From the NCBI RefSeq assembly GCF_900112605.1, contig NZ_FOMJ01000005.1, positions 1 to 59,198 of the forward strand: a DNA stretch of 59,198 nucleotides. The letters run 5' to 3'. The DNA is from Thiohalospira halophila DSM 15071. GTDB taxonomy: Bacteria > Pseudomonadota > Gammaproteobacteria > Thiohalospirales > Thiohalospiraceae. The notes beneath the pieces were generated by a model, which saw nothing but the letters and a program-made list of their open reading frames with translations, was not told the origin of the DNA and made no database searches. The first letter of the stretch is position 1; each line of letters opens with the position of its first letter. Position numbers and translations under genes: made by a program. Below, in pieces: positions 43,835-53,091 of the stretch.

Positions 43835-45528
43835 GCCCCACCCCCCTTCCGGGGGAGGGCGACTCCGCCGCTGAAGCGGCCCCCCGCACGGCGTGGTGGG
43901 GGGCCGCCTTCGTGCGTGCCTGGCAACCGGGACTGCTGCTGGTGGCCGCTCTGCTGGCCCTGCCGGTGGCGGTGGTGGTGGGCTCCCTGCTGCGTTTCGA
44001 CACCGCGATCTGGGGCCACCTGGCCGCCACCGTGCTGCCGGGCTACGTCACCAACTCCCTGCTGCTCATGCTCGGGGTGGGGGTCGGGACCTTCCTCCTC
44101 GGCACCGGCACCGCCTGGCTGTGCGCCGTCTGCCGGTTCCCCGGCCGGCGGCTGTTCGAGTGGGCGCTTCTCCTCCCCCTCGCCATGCCGGCCTACATCA
44201 TCGCCTACACCTACACCGGCCTGCTGGACGTCGCCGGCCCGGTACAGACGGGGCTGCGGGCGATCACCGGCTGGGAGGTCGGCAGCTACGCCTTCCCCGA
44301 GATCCGCTCCCTCACCGGCGCGGCCCTGATGCTGACCCTGGTGCTCTACCCCTACGTCTACCTCCTGGCCCGGGCCAGCTTCCTGGAGCAGTCGGCCAGC
44401 GCCCTCAATGTCGCCCGCACCCTGGGGCTGGGGCCGTGGCGGATGTTCGCCCGGGTGGCACTGCCCATGGCGCGGCCGGCCATCGTCGGCGGCCTCTCCC
44501 TGGCGCTCATGGAGACCCTGGCCGACTACGGCACGGTCAAGTACTTCGGCGTCTCCACTTTCACCACCGGGATCTTCCGGACCTGGTTCGGCATGGGGGA
44601 GGCCGCCGCCGCGGCCCAGCTGGCCGCCCTGCTCCTGGCCTTCGTCTTCGCCGTGATCCTACTCGAGCGCGCCTCCCGCCGCGGCGCCCGGTACCACCAC
44701 CACGGCACCTGGCAGCCGGCGCCGGTCTTCGAACTCACCGGCTGGCGCGCCGCCGGGGCAGTGGCGGCCTGCCTGGTACCGCTGGCCCTGGGCTTCCTCG
44801 TCCCCGCCGGGCAGCTCCTGGCCTGGAGCCTGGAGGTGGCCGGGAGCGTGGACCGCGGCTTCGCCACCCTGGCCGGGCGCTCCGTGGGGCTGGCGGTGGT
44901 GACCGCCGGCCTGGCCCTGGTGCTCGCCCTCTTCCTGGCCTATGGCCAGCGGCTGTTGCCCGGGCGACTGCCGGCGGCGGCGGTGCGGGTGGCCGGGATG
45001 GGCTACGCCGTGCCGGGGACGGTCATCGCCGTGGGGGTAGTCATCCCCTTTGCCGCCTTCGACAACGCCCTGGACGGCTGGATGCGCGCCACCTTCGGCG
45101 TGAGCACCGGCCTGCTGCTGAGCGGTACCCTGGCGGCCCTGGTCTTCGCCTACCTGGTGCGCTTCCTGGCTGTCTCCCTGAACACCGTGGAGTCCGGCCT
45201 GGGCCGGGTCCGGGCGAGCATGGACGAGGCGGCGCGGACCCTGGGCCACGGCCCCCTGGCGACCCTGCGGCGGGTGCACCTGCCCCTGATCCGCGGTAGC
45301 CTGCTCACCGCCATGCTTCTGGTCTTCGTGGACGTCCTCAAGGAGCTGCCGGCGACGCTGGTGCTCCGCCCCTTCGACTTCAACACCCTGGCGGTGCGCG
45401 CCTTCGAACTGGCCTCGGACGAGCGCCTGCGCGAGGCGGCGCCGCCGGCGCTGACCATCGTCGCCGCCGGGCTCCTCCCGGTGATCCTGCTCAGCCGTTC
45501 CATCACCCGGGCGCGCGACCATGGCTGA
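43825..45528 (+). CDS. fbpB: Ferric iron ABC transporter, fused permease
   Basis: 567 residues, start GTG 43825 overlapping the fbpA stop. It contains two homologous permease halves in one chain, each with an EAA-type loop: ARTLGLGPWRMFARVALPMARPA in the first and ARTLGHGPLATLRRVHLPLIRGS in the second. About 12 membrane segments are seen. This fused arrangement is normal for FbpB/SfuB-type Fe(III) importers. Confidence 0.92.
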   Translation: MALGPTPLPGEGDSAAEAAPRTAWWGAAFVRAWQPGLLLVAALLALPVAVVVGSLLRFDTAIWGHLAATVLPGYVTNSLLLMLGVGVGTFLLGTGTAWLCAVCRFPGRRLFEWALLLPLAMPAYIIAYTYTGLLDVAGPVQTGLRAITGWEVGSYAFPEIRSLTGAALMLTLVLYPYVYLLARASFLEQSASALNVARTLGLGPWRMFARVALPMARPAIVGGLSLALMETLADYGTVKYFGVSTFTTGIFRTWFGMGEAAAAAQLAALLLAFVFAVILLERASRRGARYHHHGTWQPAPVFELTGWRAAGAVAACLVPLALGFLVPAGQLLAWSLEVAGSVDRGFATLAGRSVGLAVVTAGLALVLALFLAYGQRLLPGRLPAAAVRVAGMGYAVPGTVIAVGVVIPFAAFDNALDGWMRATFGVSTGLLLSGTLAALVFAYLVRFLAVSLNTVESGLGRVRASMDEAARTLGHGPLATLRRVHLPLIRGSLLTAMLLVFVDVLKELPATLVLRPFDFNTLAVRAFELASDERLREAAPPALTIVAAGLLPVILLSRSITRARDHG

Positions 45529-46609
45529 GGCGCTGCGACTGGAGGGGCTCACCGTCCGCTACGGCGATCACACCGCCGTGGCCGACGTCTCCCTGGAGAT
45601 GGAGGCCGGCACCATCGGCTGCCTGCTGGGGCCCAGCGGGTGCGGCAAGACCACGGCCCTGCGCACCATCGCCGGCTTCGAGCGGCCCGATGCCGGCCGG
45701 GTCCTCCTCCAGGGGCGGGAGGTCGCCGGCCCCGCCGCCAGCATCCCGCCGGAGCACCGCCGCGTGGGCATGGTCTTCCAGGACCTGGCGCTCTTCCCGC
45801 ACCTCTCCGTGGCCGACAACATCGCCTTCGGCCTCCCCCGGGGCGCGGCCAGGCGCCGCGAGCGGGTGGACGAGCTGCTGGCGCTGGTGGGCCTGCCCGG
45901 CGCCGGGCCGCGCTACCCCCACCACCTCTCCGGCGGCCAGCAGCAGCGGGTGGCCATCGCCCGCGCCCTGGCGCCGGAGCCGGCCATCCTGCTGCTGGAC
46001 GAACCCTTCTCCAGCCTGGACGTGGCGCTGCGCGAGCAGCTGCCCCGGGAACTGCGGGGGATCCTCCAGGCGGCGGGGATCACGGCCCTGCTGGTGACCC
46101 ACGACCAGACGGAGGCCTTCGCCATGGCCGACCGCGTGGGCGTCATGTCCGGCGGGGCGCTCTGCCAGTGGGATACGCCGTACAACCTCTACCACCGCCC
46201 GGCGACCCCCTTCGTGGCCGACTTCGTCGGCCTGGGGGTGCGCCTGCCGGGGACGGTTCTCGCCCACGGCAAGGTGGAGACGGAGCTGGGGCTGCTGGAG
46301 GGGGCGGTGCCGTCGGACTGCCCCATGGGACGCCAGGTGGATGTCCTGGTGCGGCCCGACGACATCATCCTAGACCCCGACGGCCAGGGCACCGCCCAGG
46401 TGGAGGAGCGGGTCTTCCGCGGGGCCGACTACCTCTACACCCTTCGCCTGCCCGGGGGATCGCGGCTGCTGAGCCTGGCGCCCAGCCACAACGCCTACGC
46501 CGTGGGTACGCGAGTCACCGTCCGCCCCGATCTGGACCACCTGGTCCTCTTCCCCCGGGACGGCGGGCCGGCCTGCGCCGTGGAGGAGGCGCCGGAAGAC
46601 CCGGATTAG
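45521..46609 (+). CDS. fbpC: Ferric iron ABC transporter, ATPase
   Basis: 362 residues: Walker A GPSGCGKTT, Q-loop VFQDLALFPH, signature LSGGQQQRVAIARAL, Walker B LLLDEPFSSLD, and H-loop VTHDQTEAF. A C-terminal TOBE-like regulatory domain follows (from about residue 240), as in FbpC. It overlaps fbpB by 8 nt and energises Fe(III) import. The stop is 22 nt from the convergent ubi gene with no clear terminator. Confidence 0.93.
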   Translation: MAEALRLEGLTVRYGDHTAVADVSLEMEAGTIGCLLGPSGCGKTTALRTIAGFERPDAGRVLLQGREVAGPAASIPPEHRRVGMVFQDLALFPHLSVADNIAFGLPRGAARRRERVDELLALVGLPGAGPRYPHHLSGGQQQRVAIARALAPEPAILLLDEPFSSLDVALREQLPRELRGILQAAGITALLVTHDQTEAFAMADRVGVMSGGALCQWDTPYNLYHRPATPFVADFVGLGVRLPGTVLAHGKVETELGLLEGAVPSDCPMGRQVDVLVRPDDIILDPDGQGTAQVEERVFRGADYLYTLRLPGGSRLLSLAPSHNAYAVGTRVTVRPDLDHLVLFPRDGGPACAVEEAPEDPD

Positions 46610-46631
46610 GGAGTGTTCGGGTCTCCGGGGC

Positions 46632-47864
46632 CTAGCGCCGCTCGGGGTCGCGGCGGGCCAGCTCCGGGAGGTCGCCGGTGAGGCCCATGGCGTGGCGCAT
46701 GAGGCCGTTCTTCACCGGCAGGACGGTGTGGGTGAGGTTGAGACCGATATTGCGCATCCAGCGCAGGGGCGCCAGCTCGCTGCCGAAGAGCCGCTTGAAG
46801 CCGTCCATGGCCCCCATCATGGCCACGTTGTCCGCCTTGCGGCGACGCTCGTAGCGGCGCAGCACCGGGATGGAGCCGATGCCCCGGCGCTGCTCCACCG
46901 CCTCCAGCAGGGTCTCCGCCAGGGTGGCGGCGTCCGCCAGCCCCAGATTGACCCCCTGGCCGGCCAGGGGGTGGATGGTGTGGGCGGCATCCCCCACCAG
47001 TGCCAGCCGGGGGCGGACGTAGGCGTTGGCGTGGAGCAGCCGCAGGGGGAAGCTCGCCCGGGGGCCGGTCTCCTCCACCGGCCCCAGGATATGGTCGAAG
47101 GCCTCGCCCAGCTCGCCGCAGAAGGTCTCGGGCTCCATGGCGGTGAGCGCCTCGGCCTGCTCGGGGGTGGTGGACCAGACGATGGAACAGCGCCCGTCCG
47201 CCAGCGGCAGGAAGGCCAGCGGACCGTCGGGGAGAAAGCGCTGCCACGCCGTCTCCTGGTGGGGCTCGGCGGTGCGCACGGTGGCCACCACCGCCTGCTG
47301 GCCGTAGTCCCAGCCGCGGGTGGTGATCCCGGCCTGCTCCCGGACCCAGGAGCGACCGCCATCGGCGCCCACCAGCAGCCCGCCGGCCAGCAGTCGATCG
47401 TCCTCCAGGCGCAGGTACATGTGGTCGGAGTCCCAGCCCATGCGCCGGATGGTCGCCGGCTCGTAGAGGCGGACGTTGGGCAGTTCCGCCACCACGTCAT
47501 GGAGGGCGGTGCGGATGACGCCGTTCTCCACGATGTGGCCCAGCAGCGGCTCGCCCAGGTCGGCGGCATCGAAGTGGATGTGGCCGGGGCCGCTGGCGTC
47601 GCGCACATCCATCTCCCGGAAGGGGCTCACCCGGCGGGTGGCGATGCCCTGCCAGGCGCCGACGTTATCCAGGATCCGGCGGGAGGCGACGGTGATGGCG
47701 GAGACGCGCTGGTCCCAGTCCCCGGTACCCGCGGCGGGGTCCGGCTCGCTGCGCTCCACCACGGCCACCCGCAGGGAGGTATGGCCCAGGGCGGCGGCCA
47801 GGGTCAGCCCCACCATGCCGCCGCCCACGATGATCACGTCGAAGGTGTGGTCCTCGGTCCTCAT
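46632..47864 (-). CDS. ubiI: UbiI/VisC-family FAD monooxygenase
   Basis: 410 residues from ATG 47864 (MRTEDHTFDVIIVGGGMVGL). It is a class A flavoprotein hydroxylase with GxGxxG, the DG motif (LLVGADGGRSWVREQ) and the second FAD motif LVGDAAHTIHPLAGQGVNLG. It probably hydroxylates the ubiquinone ring; the order pepP-ubiH-this gene matches E. coli pepP-ubiH-ubiI. UbiF or another ring position is possible. It overlaps ubiH by 4 nt. Confidence 0.88.
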   Translation of the reverse strand: MRTEDHTFDVIIVGGGMVGLTLAAALGHTSLRVAVVERSEPDPAAGTGDWDQRVSAITVASRRILDNVGAWQGIATRRVSPFREMDVRDASGPGHIHFDAADLGEPLLGHIVENGVIRTALHDVVAELPNVRLYEPATIRRMGWDSDHMYLRLEDDRLLAGGLLVGADGGRSWVREQAGITTRGWDYGQQAVVATVRTAEPHQETAWQRFLPDGPLAFLPLADGRCSIVWSTTPEQAEALTAMEPETFCGELGEAFDHILGPVEETGPRASFPLRLLHANAYVRPRLALVGDAAHTIHPLAGQGVNLGLADAATLAETLLEAVEQRRGIGSIPVLRRYERRRKADNVAMMGAMDGFKRLFGSELAPLRWMRNIGLNLTHTVLPVKNGLMRHAMGLTGDLPELARRDPERR

Positions 47865-49084
47865 GGCGCCAGCCCCCGGGCCAGCCGCGGCACCGGACCA
47901 CCCAGCCCCATGGCCTGGCGGGCCAGGGCGTGGCGGGCCGGCGGCAGGCGGTCCAGGGCCACCAGCCCCGCCGCCCGCAGCGCCGCCACCGGCGCCACGG
48001 CGTTGGAAAAGGTCCGCACCAGGCCATCGGTGAAGGCGGTGGTGCGGGCGTAATCGGCCCGGCGGCGCCGGGCGTAGTCGGTCAGCAGGGTCTCGTCGCC
48101 AGGGTCCCGGCCGGCCCGCCGGGCATCGGCCAGGACCTCGGCCAGCACGGCGGCATCGCGCAGGCCCAGGTTGTAGCCCTGCCCGGCCACGGGGTGGAGG
48201 ACGTGGGCGGCGTTGCCGATGACCGCCAGCCGGCGCGCGGTGAAGCGCTCGGCGTACTGCAGGCCCAGGGGGTAGGCGTGGCGCTCGCCCACGGCGGTAA
48301 AGCCGCCCAGGCGGCCGCCGAAGCGCGTCTCCAGCCGCTGCAGGAAGGCCGCATCGTCCAGCCCCAGCAGTTCCTCCTCTTCGCCCTGGCGGCAGGTCCA
48401 GACCAGGGAGCAGCGCCCCTCGGTAAGGGGCAGCAGGGCCAGGGGGCCGGTCTCGGTGAAGCGCTCCCAGGCCGTGGTGCCGGGGTCCAGGGCCGGGGCG
48501 ACGTTGGCGATAATCGCGGTCTGGCCGTACTCCACCCGGTGGGTGCCGATCCCGGCCCCCTCGCGCACGGCGGAGTTGCCGCCGTCGGCGGCCACCAGCA
48601 GCGAGGCGGTGAGATCCACCCGGCCCTCCGGCCCCTCCGCCAGCACCCGCGCCCGGCGCGGCGAACGGTCCACGGCGGTGACCCGGGCGGGGCAGAAGAG
48701 CGTGACGCCGGAGCGGTCCAGCGCCGCGTGCAGGGCGCGGCCCAGCAGGCGGTTCTCCACGACGTAGCCCAGGGCGGGGACCTGCTCGTCGTCGCGGTCC
48801 AGCCGGGCGAAGCCGGGCCGGCCGCGGTCGGAGACGTGAATGCGGTGGATGGGAGCGGCGCCGGCCTCGATCTCCGCCCAGAGGGCGGGGTCGGTGGTCG
48901 CCAGGACCTGGCGAGAGGCCCACGCCAGCGCCAGGCTGCGGGCATCGAAGGTGGAGCCGGTCTCGCTGGACGGCGGCGCGGCCTCGATCACCGCCACCCG
49001 GTAGCCGGCCCCGTCCAGGGCCAGGGCGAGCCCCGCCCCCACCGGGCCGGCACCGACGATGGCGATGTCGAAGGCCTCACTCAT
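47861..49084 (-). CDS. ubiH: UbiH-like ubiquinone-ring hydroxylase
   Basis: 407 residues from ATG 49084 (MSEAFDIAIVGAGPVGAGLA). The flavin-binding motifs are GAGPVGAG, LLVAADGGNSAVREGAGI and VIGNAAHVLHPVAGQGYNLG. It is homologous to the neighbouring flavoprotein and placed as in the E. coli ubiH locus. It overlaps pepP by 8 nt. It acts at the inner membrane in ubiquinone synthesis. Confidence 0.9.
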   Translation of the reverse strand: MSEAFDIAIVGAGPVGAGLALALDGAGYRVAVIEAAPPSSETGSTFDARSLALAWASRQVLATTDPALWAEIEAGAAPIHRIHVSDRGRPGFARLDRDDEQVPALGYVVENRLLGRALHAALDRSGVTLFCPARVTAVDRSPRRARVLAEGPEGRVDLTASLLVAADGGNSAVREGAGIGTHRVEYGQTAIIANVAPALDPGTTAWERFTETGPLALLPLTEGRCSLVWTCRQGEEEELLGLDDAAFLQRLETRFGGRLGGFTAVGERHAYPLGLQYAERFTARRLAVIGNAAHVLHPVAGQGYNLGLRDAAVLAEVLADARRAGRDPGDETLLTDYARRRRADYARTTAFTDGLVRTFSNAVAPVAALRAAGLVALDRLPPARHALARQAMGLGGPVPRLARGLAP

Positions 49085-50381
49085 GCGCCATGAGCTCCTC
49101 AATGGCGTCGGGGTCCGAGGGGACGTGGTCGGTGAGGACCTCGCAGCCGTCGGCGGTGACCACGACGTCGTCCTCAATGCGGATGCCGATCCCCTGGAGC
49201 CGCTCCGGAGCCTGACCACCGGGCGCAAAGTAGAGCCCCGGCTCCACGGTGAGCGCCATGCCCGGCTCCAGCTCCCGCCACTCCTCGCCGATCTTGTAGT
49301 CGCCGACGTCGTGGACGTCCCTTCCCAGCCAGTGGCCGGTGCGGTGCATGAAGAAGGGCTTGAAGGCGCCGGTCTCGATGAGGTGGTCCACCTCGCCGGC
49401 CAGCGCCCCCAGGTCCACCAGCCCCTGGACCAGGACCCGCAGGGCCGCCTGGTGGGGGTGATCCCAGTGATTGCCCGGCCGCACCGCATCGATGGCGGCG
49501 TGCTGGGCCGCCAGGACGATGTCGTAGACCTCGCGCTGGAGGGCGGAGAAGCGACCGTTCACCGGGAAGGTCCGGGTGATGTCGGCGGCGTAGCCGGCGT
49601 ACTCGCCGCCGGCATCCACCAGCACCAGGTCGCCGTCCTGCAGCTCGGCCTCGTTCTCGGTGTAGTGGAGGATGCAGCCGTTGGCGCCGCCACCGACGAT
49701 GGGCGGGTAGGCCGGCGCGCTGCACCCCTCCCGCCGGAAGACGTACTGGTACTCCGCCTCCAGGGCGTACTCCATCATCCCCGGGCGGCAGGCCTGCATG
49801 GCGCGCCGGTGGGCCTCGGCGGAGATCCGGGCGGCGGTGCGCATGTGCGCCACCTCCTCCGGCCCCTTGTAGAGGCGCATCTCGTGGAGGATATGGTCCA
49901 GGGCGACGAACTCGCCGGGGGTGTGGATCCCGGCGCGGCTGCGCTCGCGCAGGCAGTTGATCCAGCCGATGAGCTTGGTATCGAACTCGGCATCCAGCCC
50001 CATGGTGCAGTAGACCCGGGCGCGGTTCTCCAGCAGGCCAGGGAGGATGTCGTCCAGGTCGCCGATGGGGAAGGAGTCGTCGGCGCCGTAGCGCGCCACC
50101 GCCCCTTCCTGGCCGGCGCGGCGCCCCTCCCAGGTCTCCTTGTCCGGGTCGCGCTCGCGGCAGAAGAGGAGGTACTCGCCGTGGGGCCGGCCCGGCGCCA
50201 GGACCATCACGGCCTCCGGCTCGGGGAAGCCGGTGAGGTAGTGGAAGTCGGAGTCGGGCCGGTAGGGATAGTCGACGTCGCGGTTGCGCTGACGCTCCGG
50301 CGCCGTGGGCAGGATGGCGATACCGTCCTCCCCCACGGCCTCCCGAAGGCGCTGTCGGCGATGGGCGAAGGGATCGGTCAC
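49077..50381 (-). CDS. pepP: Xaa-Pro aminopeptidase
   Basis: 434 residues, M24 metallopeptidase that removes an N-terminal residue before proline. N-terminal domain RRQRLREAVGEDGIAILPTA; metal ligands in LVDAGGEYAGYAADITRTF (two Asp), GHWLGRDVHDVG (His), LTVEPGLYF (Glu) and GIRIEDDVVV (Glu). It overlaps ubiH and follows ygfB by 9 nt, the conserved gammaproteobacterial order. Confidence 0.95.
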   Translation of the reverse strand: MTDPFAHRRQRLREAVGEDGIAILPTAPERQRNRDVDYPYRPDSDFHYLTGFPEPEAVMVLAPGRPHGEYLLFCRERDPDKETWEGRRAGQEGAVARYGADDSFPIGDLDDILPGLLENRARVYCTMGLDAEFDTKLIGWINCLRERSRAGIHTPGEFVALDHILHEMRLYKGPEEVAHMRTAARISAEAHRRAMQACRPGMMEYALEAEYQYVFRREGCSAPAYPPIVGGGANGCILHYTENEAELQDGDLVLVDAGGEYAGYAADITRTFPVNGRFSALQREVYDIVLAAQHAAIDAVRPGNHWDHPHQAALRVLVQGLVDLGALAGEVDHLIETGAFKPFFMHRTGHWLGRDVHDVGDYKIGEEWRELEPGMALTVEPGLYFAPGGQAPERLQGIGIRIEDDVVVTADGCEVLTDHVPSDPDAIEELMAHE

Positions 50382-50390
50382 GCGGGCCTC

Positions 50391-50969
50391 CTAGTGGAAG
50401 GTGGCGCCGCTGCCCAGCGGCGGCGCCGAGGTGGGCTGGAGCTCCTCCATGACCAGCAGGGTCGCGGTGCGCAGGTACTCCACCAGCTCCACGTAGGCAT
50501 CCTCGTCCTCCTCGCCGCCCTCCAGCTCGAAGGAGCCGGCCTGGCTGAGCTCCACCAGGTCCCGGGCCACCTCGGCGGCATCCCCGGGCAGGCCGTCCAC
50601 GTCCCGAATGCCCCCCTCGGCCATGCCCTCCAGAAAGCCCAGGCACCAGTCGCCCAGGGCCTCCACACGGGAGGCCAGGGCAACGGAGTCCGGCGGCAGC
50701 AGCGGCTCGAAGCGCATGTTGGGGTCGTTGAGCTGGAGCCGCGTGGCCTTGTGCAGGCGCCGGAGCGGCTCCAGCGACTCGCTGGCCAGGGCATTGCTCG
50801 GGTCGTACTCCGGGGCCACCTTGCCCAGCCAGGCATCGAACTCCATATCGCCGGCGGCACAGGTCCGGCCGCAGAGCCGCCCCTGGACCTCGGCGGGATG
50901 GGACTCGAGACCCAGGCGGTGCAGGGCGTCCTGGACTTCATCGTAGGTGGCTGCGGTCTCTTCGGTCAT
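50391..50969 (-). CDS. ygfB: YgfB/UPF0149 family protein
   Basis: 192-residue acidic helical protein of the UPF0149 family: QDALHRLGLESHPAEVQGRL, CGRTCAAGDMEFDAWLG, and FLEGMAEGGI. In some relatives YgfB acts in regulation, but no enzymatic activity is established. It is the expected neighbour of pepP and starts 1 nt from the next upstream gene's stop. Confidence 0.9.
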   Translation of the reverse strand: MTEETAATYDEVQDALHRLGLESHPAEVQGRLCGRTCAAGDMEFDAWLGKVAPEYDPSNALASESLEPLRRLHKATRLQLNDPNMRFEPLLPPDSVALASRVEALGDWCLGFLEGMAEGGIRDVDGLPGDAAEVARDLVELSQAGSFELEGGEEDEDAYVELVEYLRTATLLVMEELQPTSAPPLGSGATFH

Positions 50970-50970
50970 G

Positions 50971-51312
50971 TCAGAAGCGCTCGATGCGGGCCTCGTAGGG
51001 GAAGAGGACGATGCGGTAGATGTCCTCTCCGATCTGGATGTGGGTCCCCTGGGGACCGCCGATACGGATGGTGCTGCCCCCGCTGACGGAGGTGCCGCTG
51101 ATGCCGAAGGTCTCCTCGGCGATGAGATGGTCGAACAGCGCCTGGAGCTCGTCCGCCGGGACCGAGGCGGTGTTGTCCACCATGCGGCAGGGCTTGCCGT
51201 TGTGGGCCGTCCCCTCGAGGATCACCGCATCGGGCCGCAGGGGGTTCTCCGCCTCGTAGTCGTCCACCGAGAGACGGGCGAGCTCCTCGGTCGAGAGCTG
51301 ATATTCCGCCAT
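50971..51312 (-). CDS. Conserved-looking small hypothetical protein
   Basis: 113 residues from ATG 51312 (MAEYQLSTEELARLSVDDYE); a longer frame from 51408 adds a proline/glycine-rich leader of doubtful reality. No family is recognised. It has an even helix-strand composition with GTSVSGGSTIRIGGPQGTHI and a C-terminal YRIVLFPYEARIERF. It is the first gene of the leftward ygfB-pepP-ubiH-ubiI run, 1 nt from ygfB. Confidence 0.7.
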   Translation of the reverse strand: MAEYQLSTEELARLSVDDYEAENPLRPDAVILEGTAHNGKPCRMVDNTASVPADELQALFDHLIAEETFGISGTSVSGGSTIRIGGPQGTHIQIGEDIYRIVLFPYEARIERF

Positions 51313-51597
51313 GTTGTCGTACCCCGGCAATGGTTCGGCCTGTATCCTAGCACCCGCCCCGGGGCAGCCCAACCGCTCCCGGAAGGGGGTTGGTGGGTAG
51401 TCCGGCACGGAGCGTGCTTGCTATCTGTTCCCCCGGCCCGGGAACGACGATAATTGCCAGGGCATCGACGACACGAAATCCAGACCGAACGCGCCCATGA
51501 ACCGGAGACCGGAAAGCCCAATCGAACCTCGCCGCACCTGTCCGGTAGCGGTGATCCCGGTGTGCCGTAACGCCACAGCCGTGGCGCAGAGTGGCTC
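51313..51597. other. Divergent intergenic region, no gene seen
   Basis: This 285-bp gap lies between the leftward ygfB operon and the rightward DUF2062 gene and should hold both promoters. GTTCCC/GGGAAC arms at 51427-51445 make a short hairpin, and CGATAATTGCC (51448-51458) is an AT-rich spot. I see no credible short gene or RNA. Confidence 0.4.
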
Positions 51598-52098
51598 ATG
51601 ATGGACTCCCTGCGCGCTCGCTTCCGCGCCCTGCGCCGCCGGGGCCACCGCTGGCTGTCCGGTCATCCCCGCCTGCAGCGCGTGCTGGAGGTCTCCGGCA
51701 GCCTGCGCAGTCACCCGGAGGCCATCGCCCGCGGCGTGGCCGTGGGGCTGTTCGTCGGTCTGACGCCGACGGTGGGTTTCCAGACTGCCCTCATGATCAC
51801 CGCCTGCATCCTGGTGGCCGGCAATTTCCCCGCGGCCTTTGCCGTCTCCTGGATCAGCAACCCCTTCACCATGGCGCCGCTCTACTGGGGGTTCCACTCC
51901 ATCGGCATGACCGCCGTCGCCGTCTGGCCCGGCCCGCTACCGCCAGCCGATGCCTGGTTCTTCCAGGGGGTCGGAGACGAACTCATCTTCACCGGGGTGG
52001 GCAGCCTGCTGGTGGCGATCCCGGTATCCGTCGGCGGGTACTTCCTCACCCATCGCCTCACCGCGCTGCTGGCGCGCCGTCGATCGGTGGCCCGTTGA
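51598..52098 (+). CDS. DUF2062 membrane protein
   Basis: 166 residues with the DUF2062 signature AIARGVAVGLFVGLTPTVGF, then QTALMITACILVAGNFPAAF and SWISNPFTMAPLYWG, and about three or four membrane segments. The family is widespread in Proteobacteria, sometimes linked to envelope or polysaccharide functions, but its activity is unknown. An Arg-rich amphipathic N-terminus precedes the domain. Confidence 0.88.
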   Translation: MMDSLRARFRALRRRGHRWLSGHPRLQRVLEVSGSLRSHPEAIARGVAVGLFVGLTPTVGFQTALMITACILVAGNFPAAFAVSWISNPFTMAPLYWGFHSIGMTAVAVWPGPLPPADAWFFQGVGDELIFTGVGSLLVAIPVSVGGYFLTHRLTALLARRRSVAR

Positions 52099-52187
52099 CC
52101 CCCCAGAATGCCGGCTCTATAGTGCCTTGGGCTTTCCCTGCAACCGGGACAGCGCACGGAGCAGCACCCGCCAGCATCGGGGCAGCG

Positions 52188-52394
52188 ATGGAAGATGTCG
52201 ACCTCAAGCAACTGGAATCCCGCGTGGAGACGCTCCTGCGCACGGTGGAACGCCTGCAGGAGGAAAATCGCTCCCTGCGCGAGCACCAGCAGAGCCTGAT
52301 GACCGAGCGCGCCCAGCTCATCGAGAAGACCGAGCTGGCGCGCTCCCGGGTCGAGGGCATGATCACCCGTCTCAAGTCCATGGAGCAGGAGTGA
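52188..52394 (+). CDS. Short coiled-coil protein (TIGR02449 type)
   Basis: 68 residues, almost entirely heptad-patterned coiled coil: LKQLESRVETLLRTVERLQE, ENRSLREHQQSLM, EKTELARSRVEGMITRLKSM. It matches the small TIGR02449-type protein commonly encoded just before zapA and recalls ZapB in design, suggesting a role near the division ring (inference). Its TGA shares a base with the zapA ATG (TGATG). Confidence 0.85.
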   Translation: MEDVDLKQLESRVETLLRTVERLQEENRSLREHQQSLMTERAQLIEKTELARSRVEGMITRLKSMEQE

Positions 52395-52744
52395 TGGCCG
52401 ACGCCGAGACCGTCCCGGTCACCGTCCATATCCTCGATCGCGAATACCGCATCGCCTGCCGCGAGGACGAGAAGGAGTCTCTGGTCGCCTCGGCGCGCTA
52501 CCTCTCCGATCGCATGCGCGAGATCCGCGACTCCGGGAACATCGTCGGGATGGACCGCGTGGCCGTCATCGCCGCGCTGAACATCACCAACGAGCTGCTG
52601 CTGGAGCGCGAGGAGCACAGCCGCGAGCGCAGCGACACCCGCGAGCGCATCGCCCGCCTCACCGAGCGTATCGACGAGGCGCTGGAGGCCGAGGAGGCCG
52701 GCGGTGACAAGCGCGAGCAGCCCCCCTCCCCCAGCTCCTCCTGA
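52394..52744 (+). CDS. zapA: Cell division protein ZapA
   Basis: 116 residues: VPVTVHILDREYRIACREDE, LVASARYLSDRMREIRDSGN, and VAVIAALNITNELLLEREEH, then a long coiled coil and a Ser/Pro tail. ZapA bundles FtsZ filaments. It is coupled to the coiled-coil gene upstream and followed by 6S RNA and ygfA, the classic gammaproteobacterial order. Confidence 0.95.
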   Translation: MADAETVPVTVHILDREYRIACREDEKESLVASARYLSDRMREIRDSGNIVGMDRVAVIAALNITNELLLEREEHSRERSDTRERIARLTERIDEALEAEEAGGDKREQPPSPSSS

Positions 52745-52835
52745 GCGCGCCTCGGTGCCCTGTTCGGGTATCACGCCCACCCGCCGCTGACAAGGCTGTT
52801 TATCGGGCCGCCAGATGTTCTAGGATCATGACTGG

Positions 52836-53022
52836 TATCCCCTGCGGTGTTCGCACACATCCGGGAAGACCCTTGAGCCTTAACGCAGCACCAAAGGGGA
52901 ACGATATCGTGGTGCGGTGAGCACGTCCGCCTCCGAGCGGAAAGCCTGAAGCATCACTGAGCTCCCCGCCTTGAACCTCCGGTTCAAGGACGAAGGATGA
53001 TGCGGCACAGGCGGGGGATACC
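52836..53022 (+). ncRNA. ssrS: 6S RNA
   Basis: About 187 nt, compared with 184 nt in E. coli, in the conserved place between zapA and ygfA. The ends pair (TATCCCC at 52836-52842 with GGGGATA at 53014-53020). Conserved pieces are TGTTCGCA near the 5' end, CCTTGAGCC, GCGGTGAGCA, CCGAGCGGAAAGCCT, CCTTGAACC/GGTTCAAGG and GCGGCAC near the 3' end. The long hairpin with a central bubble mimics open promoter DNA and sequesters sigma-70 RNA polymerase in stationary phase. TAGGAT (52821-52826) is a possible -10 element. Confidence 0.93.
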
Positions 53023-53091
53023 GCTTCCTCTTTCCCCGTTTTCGGTACTCGAGGCCCGTTGTGGCCGGGGCCGGGAACGTGTCCATCCGTC

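Noticed and set aside
51427-51445. GTTCCC...GGGAAC hairpin, superficially like the CRISPR repeat.
   Set aside because: It shares only a short CCCC/GGGAAC stretch with the repeat and lacks the flanking GAACCG and GTGTT ends, so it is treated as an ordinary small hairpin.
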